Source of the DNA: Prorocentrum cordatum
Lineage: Eukaryota; Sar; Dinophyceae; Prorocentrales; Prorocentraceae
Length of the DNA: 64,000 nucleotides
Direction of reading: 5' to 3'
Assembly (NCBI GenBank): GCA_963575745.1
Contig: CAUYUJ010006557.1
Span: forward strand, 1,045,001 to 1,109,000
Shown here: in pieces, positions 61,740 to 64,000 of the stretch
Position numbering within the stretch: the stretch's first letter is position 1
Layout: each line of letters opens with the position of its first letter
Made by a program: the position numbers and the translations under genes
Notes under the pieces: model-generated
Database searches by the model: none
Seen by the model: the letters and a program-made list of their open reading frames with translations, nothing else
Told to the model about the DNA's origin: nothing

Positions 61740-62770
61740 GGACCTCAATCCCCAAACAATCATCCAAGACGGCTTAAGATGGCCTCCAAGATGGCCACGT
61801 TGGCCCAACATGGCGTCCAAGATGGTCCACGATGGCCTCCAAGTCCGCCCAGGATGGTCCAAGACGGCCTCCAAGACGGCCCAAGAGAGTCCAAGATATC
61901 TCCAAGGTCGCCCGAGAAGCCTCCAAGACGGCCCAACACGACCCAAGAGGCCTCCAAGAGGACCTCCAGGAGGGCCCGAAGAGGCCAAAATCATTGATTT
62001 CCGTTAGGTTTTTGAAGGATTGTGGCAGTTGCCTCGTCTCTGCATTCCGACGGCTGAAGACGGCCCAAGAGGCTCCCAAGATCGCCCATGAGGCCTCCAA
62101 GATGGCCCCATGACGGCCCACGAGCCCCCCAAGACGGCCCCAAGAGGGCCCCAGCATGGGCCAAGAGGCCTCCAAGACGCCCAAGATGGCCTCCAAGACG
62201 GCCCCTGAAGTACCCCAAGACGGCCCCGAGCCGGTTCAGAGAGGCCCCCAAGACGGCTCCCGACGGCGTCAGACGGGCCAGGAACGCCCTAAGACGGCCA
62301 AAGAGGCCCCCGAGAAGTCCCCAAAAGGCCCCAAGAGGCCCTCCAGAGGCTCCAAGAGAGCCCAAGATAGCACCAACATGGCCTCCAAGACGGTCCAAAG
62401 ATGGCCCAATCGAGCCGACGAGTGCCTCAAGAGGCTCCGAAGAGGCATCCTCCCCCTTCCCCTTGTTCCTCCTTCTCCTCCTCTTCCTCTTCCCCCCCCC
62501 CACGTGTTCCCCGAAGGCTTTGCAAACCGACTCGGGGAACACATGGTCCGATAGCTTCGCCCCCCAAGATGCCTCCAAGACGGCCCAAGACGCCTCCAAG
62601 ACGGCCAACGTGGCCTAAGATGGCCTCTAAGATGCGTCCACAATGATCAAGACGGCCCCAAGAAGCCCAAACATAGCCCCAAAATGGCTTCCGAGACAGT
62701 CCCAAGATGCCTCCAAGACCGCATAGATGGCGCAATAAAACCCTAGAGTAGCCCAAGAGGCTCCCAAGAG
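61740..62770. repeat. CCAAGANGGCC minisatellite, about 1 kb
   Basis: Degenerate 11-13-base units (CCAAGATGGCC, CCAAGACGGCC). Interrupted at 61987-62060 by ATCATTGATT..ACGG, also seen at 36535-36600, and at 62500-62560 by a hairpin element. Confidence 0.92.
62501..62557. repeat. Hairpin repeat, copy 1
   Basis: CACGTGTTCCCCGAAGGC..CTCGGGGAACACATGG then TCCGATAGCTT. The arms GTGTTCCCCGA and TCGGGGAACAC are perfect complements. Confidence 0.88.
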
Positions 62771-62823
62771 GCCTCCTCCTCCCTTCTCCTTCTTCCTCCC
62801 TCTCCTCTCCTTCCTCCTCCCCC

Positions 62824-62880
62824 ACCGTGTTCCCCGAACGCTTCCCAAACCGATTCGGGCAACACATGGTCCGATAGCTT
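62824..62880. repeat. Hairpin repeat, copy 2
   Basis: CCGTGTTCCCCGAACGC..ATTCGGGCAACACATGG then TCCGATAGCTT. It lies 322 bases after copy 1; both are preceded by a CTC-rich tract. Confidence 0.88.
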
Positions 62881-62969
62881 GGCAGGCCTCTGGCCACAAC
62901 GTTCGGCCACATAGGCGCTTCCGAAAGGGCAGGGGGCGGCGGTGAGTCGCCGTAGGCGTGTTCGGTACA

Positions 62970-63020
62970 TTCATTTATGTGTATATATATACACATATAG
63001 ATACACATAAACAAATAATC
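62970..63020. repeat. TATGTGTATATATATACACATA palindrome (22 bp)
   Basis: A perfect AT-rich palindrome starts near 62976 and is followed by ATACACATAAAC. It is unusual in this GC-rich context. Confidence 0.8.
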
Positions 63021-63154
63021 AGAAACAGAGAGAACGGAACATGACACGTGAAGGATTGACAAGACAGAGGCACCGATAAGGAGGGAGGGAGGAAGGCGAA
63101 AGGAGGGAGCAAACCCCTCCCGCCCGTCTTACCTCCCCAAACTCTCGTCTCTCC

Positions 63155-63205
63155 TCCACCTGCTGCTCCTCCTCCTCCTCCTCCTCCTCCTCCTCCTCTC
63201 CCTAC
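63155..63205. repeat. CTC microsatellite
   Basis: (CTC)n between 63163 and 63199. Confidence 0.95.
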
Positions 63206-63234
63206 TCCTGCGTCGCGTGGCTCTCATGCTGCCA

Positions 63235-63690
63235 TCGCTGGGTTGTCTTAGGGCCTTGTTAGCCTGCGTTCGAAACATCTTGGGCCAACGTGCAAAAATG
63301 TTGGGCTTTCTCGAGAGCCCTCGTGGCCCTGTTGAAACCTCTCGGGGCGTTTGCGGGCAGTGCCGAGATTGTGCTGGTCGGCATCAGGGCCCTCTTGGGC
63401 CACGGCGGGCTCCTGCAGGGCTGTCCGGGTGCCCTCTCCAGCCACTCATGAGCTACGTCGAGCCTTTTTGGACCTGTCTTGGCACGCATGCGGGTGCCCG
63501 TCCCACGACGCTCCCTCGGCAAATCTTGCGCGGACAAGTGGAAGCCCCGAATCGTTCAACAGCGGAGGGCCTCTTGCGGGCTATCGGGGCGTCTTGGTGG
63601 TCAGCTTGCACTCTCGGGCCCTTTGGGGCTATCTTGAAGGGCTCTCGGTGCCCCCGTGAGGCTCTTCACGTGCACATGACCTGTCGTGGG
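63235..63690. repeat. Decayed GGGCCxTCTTGG array
   Basis: CTTAGGGCCTTG, CATCTTGGGCCAAC, GGGCCCTCTTGGGCC and GGGGCTATCTTG are the complement-strand form of the CCAAGANGGCC unit. No gene. Confidence 0.65.
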
Positions 63691-63889
63691 ACCTCGGGTC
63701 TGGGACAGGGCAGGCACTCACATATGTGAGAGGATGGACACTTCACATGTTGTCGCCAATTGGACTGGCCTAGAGATCATCAGACGAGGGAGAGGGAGAA
63801 AGAGAGAGAGGAAAACACCACATGAAACATGCACATGTACGTGTGCACGTATCTCTATACATATACACATCACGAGGAAGAGAGAGCGA

Positions 63890-63990
63890 AATACATACAT
63901 ACATACATACATACATACATACATACATACACACGTACGTACGTACGTACGTACATACATACACACATACATCCTTACCTAACTACATAC
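63890..63990. repeat. TACA / GTAC tetramer array
   Basis: (CATA)n from 63890 to 63930, (GTAC)n at 63934-63954, then (CATA)n again to the window edge. Confidence 0.97.
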
Positions 63991-64000
63991 ATAAATGCAT

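Overview
The window looks like a piece of GC-rich, gene-poor nuclear DNA from a dinoflagellate. The evidence is indirect. The clearest protein signals are a capsid/zinc-knuckle (Gag-like) reading frame and an endonuclease-type LINE frame that resemble, from memory, families I associate with dinoflagellate genomes, plus a KptA/Tpt1-like RNA 2'-phosphotransferase. There is no operon-like packing, no bacterial gene order and no recognisable tRNA or rRNA. Species cannot be fixed from the sequence alone; a Prorocentrum- or Symbiodiniaceae-like genome would fit.

Region by region: 1-25 kb is almost entirely repeats. It holds G/C-rich minisatellites, AGCAT, GGA/CTC, GTC and AAC microsatellites, an 84-bp array, a GGAATCCT minisatellite (15.2-16.2 kb), a 62-bp satellite (16.4-18.4 kb), a 914-bp palindrome (6.3-7.3 kb) and many short inverted-repeat elements. 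25-30 kb is lower in repeats and carries minus-strand coding relics: an unknown protein (26.0-26.7 kb), a possible reverse-transcriptase tail (27.6-28.2 kb) and a LINE endonuclease broken by a 10-bp tandem duplication (28.8-30.1 kb). 30-53 kb is again repeat and MITE territory, with a few possible exon scraps (32.2-33.9 kb, 34.9-35.2 kb). 53.3-61.2 kb is the most gene-like part, all on the minus strand: the KptA/Tpt1-like gene (53.35-54.9 kb, with a possible upstream part to 55.9 kb), unassigned acidic frames near 58 kb, and a degenerate Gag-like polyprotein (59.4-61.1 kb). 61.7-64 kb returns to CCAAGANGGCC arrays and microsatellites.

The main result is a catalogue of small non-autonomous mobile elements. 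About fifteen families can be told apart by terminal inverted repeats, conserved length and, in several, visible target-site duplications: an 8-bp duplication (hAT-like) family of about 160 bp, a TTAA-type family of 150-152 bp, a family with one exact 9-bp duplication (Mutator-like), and two elements flanked by 14-bp and 17-bp direct repeats. Several carry a microsatellite in the hairpin loop, which suggests how some of the microsatellite load may arise. A second oddity is a 14-base motif, GCAGGTTGCCCCGC, found seven times and only in the 53-60 kb coding zone, each time readable on the minus strand as G-Q/K-P-A.

No complete, unbroken protein-coding gene can be claimed with high confidence. 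Coordinates of repeats are by eye and may be off by a few bases unless a duplication fixes the edge.
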